A stretch of 64,000 nucleotides of DNA from an uncultured Eubacteriales bacterium (GCA_900318145.1 ONJM01000003.1:62001-126000); one strand, 5' to 3'. Positions 29,560 to 38,302 are shown, numbered from the stretch's first letter. Made by a program: numbers and translations. Notes: a model not told the origin generated them from the sequence alone.

Positions 29560-29588
29560 TTGACTTTTGCGTTCTTCGCGTGTTATAT
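29560..29588 (+). promoter_or_regulatory. SigA-type promoter for nrdD
   Basis: TTGACT (29560-29565) and TTATAT (29583-29588) are separated by 17 bases, 69 bases before the nrdD start codon and downstream of the NrdR box. Confidence 0.75.
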
Positions 29589-29657
29589 TGTTCCGGCACG
29601 CGGAGAACGCGGTTTGTGTTCTTGCGCCTGAAAAAGAAATACGGGGAGCGGAAAACC

Positions 29658-32075
29658 ATGTATCAGGTAGTGAAACGTGACGGAAAAGTCACAGAGTTTG
29701 AAATCAGCAAAATTTCCAGCGCCATCACCAAGGCGTTTGAGGCGCTGGACAAACAGTATCATCCCAGTGTAATCGATATGCTGGCCCTGCGGGTTACGGC
29801 GGAATACGAACCCATGATCCGGGACAACAGGATCGCGGTGGAAGATATCCAGGACTGCGTTGAAAAAGTGCTGTCCGAAGCCGGATACGCGGACGTGGCC
29901 AAAGCATATATTCTTTACCGCAAACAGCGCGAGAAAGTCCGCAACGTCAATTCCGCCCTCCTGAACTATAAAGATCTGGTGGACAACTATCTGCGCATCA
30001 ACGACTGGCGTGTAAAGGAGAATTCCACGGTGACCTATTCCGTGGGCGGCCTGATCCTGTCCAACTCCGGCGCCATTACGGCCAATTACTGGCTGAGCGA
30101 GATTTATGACAACGAGATTGCCGAAGCGCACCGCAGCGCCGCGATCCATATCCACGACCTGAGCATGCTGACCGGATACTGCGCGGGCTGGAGCCTGAAG
30201 CAGCTGATCAAGGAAGGCCTGGGCGGCGTGCCCGGGAAGATTACGAGCTCTCCGGCGGGGCACCTTTCCACGCTGTGCAACCAGATGGTCAATTTCCTGG
30301 GGATCATGCAGAACGAGTGGGCCGGCGCCCAGGCGTTTTCCAGCTTTGATACATACCTGGCGCCTTTCGTGAAGGTGGACAGCCTGAGCCAGAAGGAAGT
30401 CAAGCAGTGCATCCAGAGCTTTATCTACGGCGTGAACACCCCCAGCCGCTGGGGCACGCAGGCGCCCTTCTCCAACATCACGCTGGACTGGACCTGCCCG
30501 AAGGACCTGGAGAACCTGCCGGCGATCGTCGGCGGCAGGGAGCTGGACTTCACCTACGGTGACTGCCAGAAGGAAATGGACATGGTGAACAAGGCGTTCA
30601 TCGAGATCATGATCGAGGGCGACGCCAACGGCCGCGGATTCCAGTATCCCATTCCCACGTATTCCATTACCCGGGACTTTGACTGGAGCGAAACCGAAAA
30701 CAACAAGCTGCTGTTTGAAATGACCGCCAAGTACGGCACTCCCTACTTCAGCAACTATATCAACAGCGACATGGAGCCCAGCGATGTGCGCAGCATGTGC
30801 TGCCGGCTGCGGCTGGACCTGCGGGAGCTGCGGAAAAAGAGCGGCGGCTTCTTCGGCAGCGGCGAATCCACCGGTTCCATCGGTGTGGTAACGATTAACC
30901 TTCCGCGGCTTGCCTACGAATCCGCCGATGAGAAGGATTTCTACCGGCAGCTGGACCGGCTGATGGATATTTCCGCGCGGAGCCTGAAAACCAAGCGCAC
31001 CGTTATTACGAAGCTGCTGGAAGGCGGCCTGTATCCCTACACGAAGCGGTACCTGGGCACCTTCGCCAATCACTTCAGCACGATCGGCCTGGTCGGCATG
31101 AACGAAGCGGCGCTGAACGCCTGCTGGCTGAAGAAGGATCTGACCACGCCCGAAGCGCAGCAGTTCGCCAAGGACGTGCTGAACCACATGCGGGAGCGCC
31201 TGAGCGATTACCAGGAGCAGTACGGTGACCTGTACAATCTGGAAGCGACTCCGGCGGAATCCACGTCCTACCGCTTTGCCAAGCATGACCGGGAGCAGTA
31301 TCCGGATATTATTACCGCCAATATGAACGGTACGCCCTACTACACCAACTCCAGCCACCTGCCTGTCGGATACAGCGAAGATATCTTCTCCGCGCTGGAC
31401 GTGCAGGATGAGCTGCAGACCCTGTACACTTCCGGAACGGTTTTCCACGCTTTCCTGGGCGAAAAACTGCCGGACTGGAAGGCGGCGGCCAGCCTGGTGC
31501 GGAAGATCGCGGAGAACTACAAGCTACCCTACTACACCATGAGTCCTACCTATTCCGTCTGCAAGGACCACGGATACCTGACCGGGGAGCAGTACGTATG
31601 TCCGCACTGCGGTCAGAAGACGGAAGTCTACAGCCGGATTACGGGTTATTACCGGCCCGTGCAGAACTGGAATGACGGAAAAGCCCAGGAATTCAAGGAC
31701 CGGAAGGTTTACGACGTGGGCCATTCCCACCTGACCCATACGGGGCCGGTGACCGTGCCCGCCGCCATTTCCGAAGCTCCCGCGGCTCCCGCTGAGGAGC
31801 AGGCGCCGGAGAAGCGGCCGGAAATGAGCGGACTGAACCGCGCACTGCTGTTTGTGAGCCAGACCTGCCCGAACTGCAAGCTGGCGGTCAGCCTGCTGGA
31901 GAAGGAAGGATTCCTGTTCAAGAAGGTCGTGGCGACCGAAAACATCGAGCTGACCAACAAATACGGCGTGAAACAGGCACCGACGCTGGTGGTGCTGGGC
32001 GCGGGAGACGAATATACAAAGTTCAAAGGTGTTTCCGAAATCAAGGGAATGCTGACCGCGCGGCAGGCCGTATAA
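29658..32075 (+). CDS. nrdD: Anaerobic (class III) ribonucleoside-triphosphate reductase with fused redoxin domain
   Basis: NrdD reduces ribonucleoside triphosphates to deoxy forms under anaerobic conditions. The 805-residue protein has an N-terminal ATP-cone (about residues 1-90, VVKRDGKVTEFEISKISS), the glycyl-radical enzyme barrel and a zinc site (CKDHGYL and CPHCG). The radical glycine lies in RITGYYRPVQNWNDGK near residue 665. About 75 extra C-terminal residues after a Pro/Ala-rich linker form a thioredoxin/glutaredoxin-like domain with CPNC (FVSQTCPNCKLAVSLLEKEG and the cis-Pro segment QAPTLVV). The start is the ATG after GGGGAGCGGAAAACC. nrdG lies upstream, trxB downstream. Confidence 0.95.
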   Translation: MYQVVKRDGKVTEFEISKISSAITKAFEALDKQYHPSVIDMLALRVTAEYEPMIRDNRIAVEDIQDCVEKVLSEAGYADVAKAYILYRKQREKVRNVNSALLNYKDLVDNYLRINDWRVKENSTVTYSVGGLILSNSGAITANYWLSEIYDNEIAEAHRSAAIHIHDLSMLTGYCAGWSLKQLIKEGLGGVPGKITSSPAGHLSTLCNQMVNFLGIMQNEWAGAQAFSSFDTYLAPFVKVDSLSQKEVKQCIQSFIYGVNTPSRWGTQAPFSNITLDWTCPKDLENLPAIVGGRELDFTYGDCQKEMDMVNKAFIEIMIEGDANGRGFQYPIPTYSITRDFDWSETENNKLLFEMTAKYGTPYFSNYINSDMEPSDVRSMCCRLRLDLRELRKKSGGFFGSGESTGSIGVVTINLPRLAYESADEKDFYRQLDRLMDISARSLKTKRTVITKLLEGGLYPYTKRYLGTFANHFSTIGLVGMNEAALNACWLKKDLTTPEAQQFAKDVLNHMRERLSDYQEQYGDLYNLEATPAESTSYRFAKHDREQYPDIITANMNGTPYYTNSSHLPVGYSEDIFSALDVQDELQTLYTSGTVFHAFLGEKLPDWKAAASLVRKIAENYKLPYYTMSPTYSVCKDHGYLTGEQYVCPHCGQKTEVYSRITGYYRPVQNWNDGKAQEFKDRKVYDVGHSHLTHTGPVTVPAAISEAPAAPAEEQAPEKRPEMSGLNRALLFVSQTCPNCKLAVSLLEKEGFLFKKVVATENIELTNKYGVKQAPTLVVLGAGDEYTKFKGVSEIKGMLTARQAV

Positions 32076-32096
32076 CGAATTGGCCGGAGAACAGTG

Positions 32097-32121
32097 AATA
32101 GGGACGCGACGCGTCCCTATT
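32097..32121 (+). repeat. Perfect inverted repeat before trxB
   Basis: AATAGGGACGCG (32097-32108) and its exact complement CGCGTCCCTATT (32110-32121) flank a single base, immediately 5' of the trxB ribosome binding site. It could be an attenuating hairpin, a REP-like element or an operator; the short T-run after it is only three bases. Confidence 0.7.
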
Positions 32122-32136
32122 TTGGAGGAGAAAAAC

Positions 32137-33045
32137 ATGTTTGATATTATCGTTGCCGGCGGAGGACCCGCGGGAATGACGGCGGCCCTGTACGGGCTGC
32201 GGAACGGGAAATCGGTGCTGATCCTGGAGAAGCACGGATTCGGCGGGCAGATTACCTACAGCCCGAAGGTGGAGAACTGGCCGGGAACGGCCCAGATGAG
32301 CGGCAATGAGTTTGCCGACGCGCTGCTGGATCAGGTGATGGCCCAGGGAGCGGAGGTGGATCTGGCGGAAGTCCTGCGGGTGGAAGACCGGGGAAATGTG
32401 AAGGCCGTATACGCAGACGACGGGAAAGTGCATGAAGCGAAGGCTGTGATCATTGCCACGGGCGTGAAGCACAGGATGCTGGGTCTGCCCGGCGAGAACG
32501 AGCTGGTAGGCGAGGGAATCAGCTTCTGTGCCGTATGCGACGGGGATTTTTATACCGGGAAAACCGTATGCGTGGCAGGCGGCGGCAATTCCGCCCTGCA
32601 GGAAGCGATTCTGCTTGCAGGAAAATGCAGGAAAGTGATCATGCTGCAGGATCTGCCGGATTTCACCGGAGAAAAGAAGCTGCAGGAGATTCTTTTTGCC
32701 CGGGAGAATGTGGAAAAGCATACCGGGGTCCGGATTACGGCGCTGAACACGGAAAACGGTGAACTGAAGGGCGTTACCGTGGAAAAGGACGGGGCGGAGG
32801 AAACCGTCGCGTGCGATGGACTGTTCGTCGCGATCGGACTGATTCCGGAAAACGACGCGTTCAGGGATCTGGCGGAACTGAACGCCTGGGGCTATTTTGA
32901 CAGCGATGAAGGCTGTGAAACAAAGACGCCCGGGATCTTCGTGGCCGGCGACTGCCGGTCGAAGCGCGTGCGTCAGCTGACTACCGCCGCCGGCGACGGC
33001 GCAACGGCAGCGCTGGCAGCCTGCAGATATATTGACGGACAGTGA
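32137..33045 (+). CDS. trxB: Thioredoxin reductase (FAD/NAD(P)-dependent)
   Basis: The 302-residue flavoprotein passes electrons from NAD(P)H to thioredoxin-like proteins. It has the FAD loop VAGGGPAGMTAALYG at the N-terminus, the redox pair CAVCDGDFYTGK, the NADPH Rossmann loop VAGGGNSALQEAI and the C-terminal FAD segment GIFVAGDCRSK. Length is normal. The start is the ATG after TTTGGAGGAGAAAAAC. Its place right after the NrdD-redoxin fusion suggests it re-reduces that domain. Confidence 0.93.
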   Translation: MFDIIVAGGGPAGMTAALYGLRNGKSVLILEKHGFGGQITYSPKVENWPGTAQMSGNEFADALLDQVMAQGAEVDLAEVLRVEDRGNVKAVYADDGKVHEAKAVIIATGVKHRMLGLPGENELVGEGISFCAVCDGDFYTGKTVCVAGGGNSALQEAILLAGKCRKVIMLQDLPDFTGEKKLQEILFARENVEKHTGVRITALNTENGELKGVTVEKDGAEETVACDGLFVAIGLIPENDAFRDLAELNAWGYFDSDEGCETKTPGIFVAGDCRSKRVRQLTTAAGDGATAALAACRYIDGQ

Positions 33046-33068
33046 TCGCCCGACGGGCAGAAAGAAAG

Positions 33069-33108
33069 AAAAGGAACATGGCTACCCAAAGCACATGTTC
33101 CTTTTTTT
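33069..33108 (+). terminator. Terminator after trxB
   Basis: A 12-bp stem (AAAAGGAACATG at 33069-33080, complement at 33094-33105) with a 13-base loop runs into seven T residues. It can also work, less well, for the convergent gene. Confidence 0.85.
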
Positions 33109-33115
33109 GCGTGTT

Positions 33116-33796
33116 TTAAAGCGTCCAGTCGGGAGAAGGCGCTCCGCAGAAGGGACAGGTATCGGTCTGGGCCTCGTCCAGGAAGGTTTTGCCGCAGTCT
33201 CTGCAGCGGCGGCCCAGAAGAAAATCCCTGAAGAGATAGATGATGAGGTTGGCCATCTCTTCGTCCACGAAAGCGCGGTCCCGGTCCATGGTGTCAAGCC
33301 GGCGCATCCAGGCGGAACGGCTGAAGCCGAAAAGGGAAGCCCTGGCCTGCCGGGGACGGTTGTAACGGATGATATCCACGATGGGGACGGGAGCCATCAG
33401 GTTGAGGGCGAAGGCGTCCGCTTCAGCCTCCAGTGCCGGATCCGAAACGCGGGCAGCGCCCATGGATTCCGGAAAATCCCGGTAGTGGTTCATGAAAATA
33501 TGGCCCATTTCGTGGAAGAGGGCGAAGCGCAGCCGGTCCGTATCCGCTTCATTGTCGCGGAAAACGATACAGAAGGTGGGATAGGAGAGGGTGACCGCGC
33601 TGGTCATGCGGAGAGAATCAGCAATGTCATAGGGGACCCAGAGAGGATACTGATCTACCTGTGAGAGGGGAAGGAGCATGATTCCCGCGCGGGAAGCCAG
33701 CACGAACGGATCCGCCGGAAGGGTCCCGAAGCGGCAGTCTGCCAGCACGGAACAGGCATAGCGGACATAACGCCCGCCCGGAAGCGGTGATTCCAT
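33116..33796 (-). CDS. Orphan ImmA/IrrE-family metalloprotease with zinc ribbon
   Basis: ImmA/IrrE proteases are regulatory zinc peptidases, usually cleaving or relieving a DNA-binding repressor. The 226-residue protein has the catalytic HEMGHIFMNH (HExxH) with a downstream metal glutamate in EAEADAFALNL. A C-terminal treble or ribbon has two CxxC pairs (CRDCGKTF and CPFCGAP). The start was set at MESPLPGG; longer in-frame starts lack support. No HTH repressor gene adjoins it, unlike the usual ImmR/ImmA pair, and there is no integrase nearby. Confidence 0.82.
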   Translation of the reverse strand: MESPLPGGRYVRYACSVLADCRFGTLPADPFVLASRAGIMLLPLSQVDQYPLWVPYDIADSLRMTSAVTLSYPTFCIVFRDNEADTDRLRFALFHEMGHIFMNHYRDFPESMGAARVSDPALEAEADAFALNLMAPVPIVDIIRYNRPRQARASLFGFSRSAWMRRLDTMDRDRAFVDEEMANLIIYLFRDFLLGRRCRDCGKTFLDEAQTDTCPFCGAPSPDWTL

Positions 33797-33950
33797 GATC
33801 CTGCATCTCCCTTCCCGGCTGTGTACTGTTTTTCCGTCGCGGATATTGTACCATAAGATAAAAACAAAGGGAAGATTGGACGGGAACGGAAGATTTGTCA
33901 CATTCCCGGGCGGACGGCAGGCGGGAAAGGGGGCGTGACGGCCGGAAATG

Positions 33951-33979
33951 TTGCAAATCAAGGGGTAACATGATATACT
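33951..33979 (+). promoter_or_regulatory. SigA-type promoter for the CNNM-type transporter
   Basis: TTGCAA (33951-33956) and TATACT (33974-33979) are 17 bases apart, 56 bases before the start codon. Confidence 0.7.
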
Positions 33980-34035
33980 CTCCCTGTTCCGCACGCCGGA
34001 ACGGGGAAATTACGGACAGTAACCGAAAGGATTGA

Positions 34036-35322
34036 ATGCATTTTATGGGCATATTATGGTTTGCCCTGATTCTCTGTATAGCGCTTTCCGCCTTCTTTTC
34101 CGCCACGGAAACGGCGTATTCCGCCGCGAACCGCGTCCGGCTGAAGACGGTGGAAGACCGCCGGAAGCCGAAAGCACAGCGCGCGCTGCAGCTTCTGGAG
34201 GAATATGACTCACTGCTGACGACCGTACTGATCGGCAACAATGTGGTAAATATTGCGGGCACCGCGATCGCGACGGTGCTTTTTGCCAATCATATCCTCT
34301 CAGGTGCCACGGATGGCGCGGCGGCCACGGCGGCGTCAGCGGTAATGACGGTGCTGGTGCTCTTCCTGGGTGAAGTGGGCCCGAAGACGCTGGCAAAACA
34401 GCAGCCGGAGCGGTACGCCATGTCGGTGAGCGGCGTGATGCGCGTGCTTGTGACGCTGCTGCATCCGCTGGATCTGCTGTTTCTGCAGTGGCGCAAGCTG
34501 CTGGCAAAGCTGATCAAGCCGGAAGCTGAAGAGCCTCAGATTGAGGAAGAGCTGATGACGATGATCGATGAAGCCCAGACAGAAGGCGATATCGAGGAGG
34601 AAGAAGGCGAACTGATCCGCTCCGCCATTGAGTTCAACGATCAGAACGCCGCCGATATCATGACGCCGCGGGTGGACGTGACCGCCATAGAGGACACGGC
34701 CAGCCTGGAGGAGGCGGCGGACCTGTTCCGCAGGACATGGTACAGCCGGATTCCCGTGTATCATGAGGATCTGGATCATATTGTGGGAATTCTGAACGAG
34801 AAGGATTTCTACAAAATGACCCATGACGGATGCAGCCGGATTACGGATATCATGAAGGAGCCTGTTTTCGCTCCTTCCAGCCTTTCCATCAACAATCTGC
34901 TGAAGCAGTTCCAGACGGCCAAGACCCATCTGGTTATTCTGCTGGACGAATTCGGCGGGACAGAAGGAATCGTGACGCTGGAAGACGTGCTGGAAGAGCT
35001 GGTGGGCGAGATTTACGATGAGCATGACGAAGTGAACGAGGAAATTGTCGAGCAGGAAGACGGCACGCTGATTGTGGACGGGAACATGCAGCTGCAGGAG
35101 CTGCTGGACAAATATGAAATCGGGAACGAGTACAACGCGGACACTGTCGGCGGATGGGCCGGCGAGATGCTGGAGAAGGTGCCGGAGGTCGGGGACGCGT
35201 TTGAGCTTGAACACCGCCGGTTTACGGTGACCGAAATGGACGGATTCCGCGTAACGCGGATACAGGTGACGGAGATACCGGAGGAAGAGGAAAAGCCGGA
35301 AACCGAAGAGGAACCGTCCTGA
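34036..35322 (+). CDS. Hemolysin-family CNNM/CorC-type divalent-cation transporter
   Basis: These proteins (CNNM/DUF21 family, once called hemolysin C) move magnesium or cobalt ions or handle their efflux. The 428-residue protein has a DUF21 membrane domain with about four helices (residues 1-140, ALSAFFSATETAYSAANRVRL). Two CBS domains follow (about 205-330; MTPRVDVTAIEDTASLEEA, HLVILLDEFGGTEGIVTLEDVLEELVGE), then a CorC_HlyC domain (about 345-415). Length is typical. It is a single-gene unit between promoter and terminator. Confidence 0.93.
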   Translation: MHFMGILWFALILCIALSAFFSATETAYSAANRVRLKTVEDRRKPKAQRALQLLEEYDSLLTTVLIGNNVVNIAGTAIATVLFANHILSGATDGAAATAASAVMTVLVLFLGEVGPKTLAKQQPERYAMSVSGVMRVLVTLLHPLDLLFLQWRKLLAKLIKPEAEEPQIEEELMTMIDEAQTEGDIEEEEGELIRSAIEFNDQNAADIMTPRVDVTAIEDTASLEEAADLFRRTWYSRIPVYHEDLDHIVGILNEKDFYKMTHDGCSRITDIMKEPVFAPSSLSINNLLKQFQTAKTHLVILLDEFGGTEGIVTLEDVLEELVGEIYDEHDEVNEEIVEQEDGTLIVDGNMQLQELLDKYEIGNEYNADTVGGWAGEMLEKVPEVGDAFELEHRRFTVTEMDGFRVTRIQVTEIPEEEEKPETEEEPS

Positions 35323-35335
35323 GAGAAACAAAAGG

Positions 35336-35367
35336 AAAAGGCAGGGACAGATGCGCCCCTGCCTTTT
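35336..35367 (+). terminator. Terminator after the CNNM-type transporter
   Basis: An 11-bp stem (AAAAGGCAGGG, 35336-35346, with CCCTGCCTTTT, 35357-35367) closes the transcription unit. Its arms are nearly identical to the hairpin at 37614-37643. Confidence 0.85.
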
Positions 35368-35422
35368 ATGATACCGGCGCCGGGCCGGGGAACAGATGGT
35401 CAGTTTTCCTGGAAAACAGGCG

Positions 35423-35451
35423 TTTTCATCTTCCGGCAAAAAGTGTATAAT
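35423..35451 (+). promoter_or_regulatory. Promoter for the BspA-like gene
   Basis: TTTTCA (35423-35428) and a perfect TATAAT (35446-35451) lie 17 bases apart, 42 bases before the start codon; the -35 is weak. Confidence 0.6.
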
Positions 35452-35493
35452 GAATCCAGACAAAACAGAATCTGACCGGGGAGGGAACAGCAT

Positions 35494-37590
35494 ATGGCGA
35501 AGAAGCTTCCTGTGATGTTTGCAATTATTCTGCTGCTTGCGCTGGCGTGCGGGACGGCAGCGGCATCCGGCGGAAAATGCGGCGAGAATGTGTCCTGGGA
35601 ACTGGACAGCAGCGGTACGCTGACCATTTCCGGCAGCGGCGCAATGTATGACTACGAAACATACGGGGAAACACCCTCGCCGTTTTATAACGATGAAACC
35701 ATTCAGCAGGTGATCGTGGAGGAAGGTGTTACCCATGTCGGAAAAAGCGCTTTTGAAGACTGCGACGGTATTACCTCTGTAACGCTTGCGCCAAGCGTGA
35801 GCAGTATCGGAGAATGGGCTTTCTATTACTGCAGTTCCCTGAAATCCTTCACAATCCTGGGCACTTACGTTTCCGTGGGAGAAGGTGCTGTCCAGGCCTG
35901 TAATCCGGAGCTGATCCTGTACGGATTGACCGCGTCGACGATCAGGGACTACGCGGCGGAAAACGATATCGAATTCAGCAACCCGAAGTGCGGAGCGGAC
36001 ACGACCTACGACATTACGGGCGCCGGTAAAAAAGCAATTATCTCCGGCAGCGGAGCGACCTGGGATTATGGTATAACCAATAATCCTTCCCCTATCGGGA
36101 AGTATTTTCCCGGAATTGACAGAGCCGAGATCGGGGAAGGCGTGACGGAGATCGGGAACAGGCTCTTCGGGGGATGTGAAGCCCTGTATGATGTTCACCT
36201 GCCGCTGAGCCTCAAAACGATCGGGGCCGGCGCGTTTATCGGCTGTCTGATTTCCCGGATCGATATCCCGGAAAGCGTAATATCCATCTCCGCGAACGCG
36301 TTCGCATACTGCAGCAGGCTGAACAGCGCAACGATTCTGAATCCTTCCGTATCCATTGCTTCCAGCGCATTCCATGACTGCTCCGATTATCTGGTGATCA
36401 GCGGTTGGAGCGGCTCCACCGCCCAGACCTATGCCGGGGAGCAGGGCATTTACTTTTCAGTGATGAAAAAAACCGGTAAATGCGGTGACAATCTGACGTG
36501 GAAGCTGGACACCGCAACCGGTACTGTAACGATCTCCGGAACAGGAGCGATGACGGATTACGACATTGGGACGCTGGATTCCAGACTTGCCCTGAATCCG
36601 GCCATCCGGAAAGCGGTGATCGGAAGCGGCGTGACGAGCGTCGGCAGCTATGCTTTCTACGAATGCACGTACCTGACTGAGATTACGCTTCCGGATACCC
36701 TGAAACACATCGGCGGCAACGCTTTCTGCGGATCCGCCCTGACAAAAGTGAGCATTCCGGAAGGAACTGCCTCTGTCGGCGAATCCGCTTTCAGGAATTG
36801 CTGGCAGCTGTCCTATGTTACGATTCCCTCCGGCGTCACTTCCCTCGGCGATTATGTTTTCCACAACTGCCCGAAGCTGAAGAGTATCAGCATTCCCGGC
36901 AGCGTAAAGGCTGTCCCGGACTATGCGTTTGGTTTCTGCACGCAGCTTGCAAAGGTGACCATCCGGGAAGGAACAAAATCTGTCGGAGATTCCGCTTTCA
37001 CCAGCTGCGGGAATCTGAAAATCGCGGAACTGCCTTCCACGATGGAGTCCATTGGAAACAGCGCATTCTACTACTGTTCCTCCCTGCCGGAAATGATTCT
37101 TCCCGCGAAGACGGCTTCCGTGGGCAGCGGCGCCTTCCAGTACTGCCGGAAACTGACACGTTTCTATGCTTACAACGACGGTCTGTCCTTCGGAAGTGAC
37201 GTCTTTTACTACCATGGGACCGGCCTGGTTCTGCACGCGGCGGAAGGTTCAACGACTGAAGCGCTGGCGAACGCAAACAACATTCCGTTTGTTCCGCTGA
37301 TGATGACTCCGGCTTTCACCCTTCCCGCCAAAATCGGTGAAATATGGGATGAAGCGTTCTCCGGGATCAGCGCCAAAGCGGTCTATATACCGAACGGCGC
37401 GACCCGGATCAGGACAAAGGCGTTCGCGAACTGTACGGCGCTGCAGCAGATCCGCATTCCCCATTCAGTCGATACCATCGCCGCGGACGCTTTTTCAGGC
37501 TGCCCGGCTTCCCTGATCATCTACGGCGAAGCAGGGAGCACCGCGGAGGAATTTGCGGACAGCAAAGGTTACACCTTCCGGGCTGAATGA
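35494..37590 (+). CDS. Secreted BspA-type leucine-rich repeat protein
   Basis: The 698-residue protein has a signal peptide (residues 1-22, cut near AAASG) and many BspA/LRR_5 repeats with the core A-F-x-x-C-x-x-L-x-x-I/V-x-I/L-P. Clear copies include SVGSYAFYECTYLTEITLP, SVGESAFRNCWQLSYVTIP and SVGDSAFTSCGNLKIAELP. Two copies of a separate N-terminal-like motif (KCGENVSWELDSSGTLTISGSG and KCGDNLTWKLDTATGTVTIS) start each half. No anchor is visible. BspA-like proteins bind host or fibre surfaces in gut and oral bacteria; here that is inference. Confidence 0.92.
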   Translation: MAKKLPVMFAIILLLALACGTAAASGGKCGENVSWELDSSGTLTISGSGAMYDYETYGETPSPFYNDETIQQVIVEEGVTHVGKSAFEDCDGITSVTLAPSVSSIGEWAFYYCSSLKSFTILGTYVSVGEGAVQACNPELILYGLTASTIRDYAAENDIEFSNPKCGADTTYDITGAGKKAIISGSGATWDYGITNNPSPIGKYFPGIDRAEIGEGVTEIGNRLFGGCEALYDVHLPLSLKTIGAGAFIGCLISRIDIPESVISISANAFAYCSRLNSATILNPSVSIASSAFHDCSDYLVISGWSGSTAQTYAGEQGIYFSVMKKTGKCGDNLTWKLDTATGTVTISGTGAMTDYDIGTLDSRLALNPAIRKAVIGSGVTSVGSYAFYECTYLTEITLPDTLKHIGGNAFCGSALTKVSIPEGTASVGESAFRNCWQLSYVTIPSGVTSLGDYVFHNCPKLKSISIPGSVKAVPDYAFGFCTQLAKVTIREGTKSVGDSAFTSCGNLKIAELPSTMESIGNSAFYYCSSLPEMILPAKTASVGSGAFQYCRKLTRFYAYNDGLSFGSDVFYYHGTGLVLHAAEGSTTEALANANNIPFVPLMMTPAFTLPAKIGEIWDEAFSGISAKAVYIPNGATRIRTKAFANCTALQQIRIPHSVDTIAADAFSGCPASLIIYGEAGSTAEEFADSKGYTFRAE

Positions 37591-37613
37591 GATGAAAACG
37601 GAGCAGGAACCGT

Positions 37614-37643
37614 AAAAGGCAGGGGTGTCGGCCCCTGCCTTTT
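37614..37643. terminator. Hairpin between BspA-like gene and marR
   Basis: A 12-bp stem (AAAAGGCAGGGG with CCCCTGCCTTTT, loop of 6) stands between convergent genes and can end both. The stem repeats that of the 35336 terminator. Confidence 0.85.
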
Positions 37644-37645
37644 GA

Positions 37646-38263
37646 TCAGCAGCGAATGCGTTTTTCCGGGGGAATAATCCGGGGCTGCGGAGCTTCCGGC
37701 GCTTCCGGAGATTTGCCGGCCCCGTCCTGTTCCGGCGGTTCCGGAAAACCGGGTTCCTGCGGGAAATCCGGCTCATGCGGAAAACCGGGTCTGGGAGGAT
37801 GCTTCGGACCGCCGGGACCGGGACGGCCGAAAGGCCTGCGATCCGGAAAATCCAGGGATTCCAGATGACTGCAGAGCTTTTCGCAAAGGGCGCAGAACTG
37901 TTCCTTTTCCTCTTCCGTAAAACAGGCGGTCTTGCGGGCAAGATCCTTTTTCCTGGCTTCCTCCGCGCCGGACAGGAAGGCTTCCCCCTTCGGAGAGAGA
38001 TCCACACGCAGGATACGGCGGTCTTCTTCGTCCACGGTGCGGGTGATCCAGCCCTCACTTTCCGCCCTGGCGAGCATTTCACTCAGGGAGGAGGGACGCA
38101 GGTCCAGCAGCTCGCACAGATCCCGCGAGGAAACGCCGCGGTTCTGCGATACGCAGGCCAGAAGGCGGCCGACTGCCGGGGGAAAGGGATGAACGTCCGG
38201 AGGAGGGGGACAGCGGCGCATGGCGCGGGAGAGCTTCAGCGCGGCTAAAATAACGTTGTTCAT
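37646..38263 (-). CDS. MarR-family regulator with proline-rich tail
   Basis: The 205-residue protein has a winged-helix MarR domain (about residues 25-115: NRGVSSRDLCELLDLRPSSLSEMLAR, EGWITRTVDEEDRRILRVDLSPKGEAFL) and a C-terminal helix with two cysteines (FCALCEKLCSHLES). An unusual tail of about 60 residues follows, rich in Pro with short repeats such as PGFPHEPDFPQEPGFPEPP. Normal MarR proteins have about 140-150 residues. It is preceded by a consensus promoter that holds two copies of a palindromic operator, so autoregulation is likely. Confidence 0.9.
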   Translation of the reverse strand: MNNVILAALKLSRAMRRCPPPPDVHPFPPAVGRLLACVSQNRGVSSRDLCELLDLRPSSLSEMLARAESEGWITRTVDEEDRRILRVDLSPKGEAFLSGAEEARKKDLARKTACFTEEEKEQFCALCEKLCSHLESLDFPDRRPFGRPGPGGPKHPPRPGFPHEPDFPQEPGFPEPPEQDGAGKSPEAPEAPQPRIIPPEKRIRC

Positions 38264-38302
38264 GTCTCAGACTCCTTTCAGAGAGTTATTCGGGATAAAA
38301 AG

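Noticed and set aside
29552-29567. Second NrdR box overlapping the -35 of nrdD
   Set aside because: The stretch ACAACATATTGACTTT shares only the AT-rich core with the consensus and is 35 bases from the first box, not at a helical-turn spacing.
29583-31448. Very long reverse-strand open frame opposite nrdD
   Set aside because: It is codon-position mirror of a highly conserved gene in GC-rich DNA, has no ribosome binding site or family motif, and the forward gene accounts for the region. The same holds for other long antisense frames, e.g. 3370-4758, 19002-20729, 27506-29404, 34336-36375 and 46147-47451.
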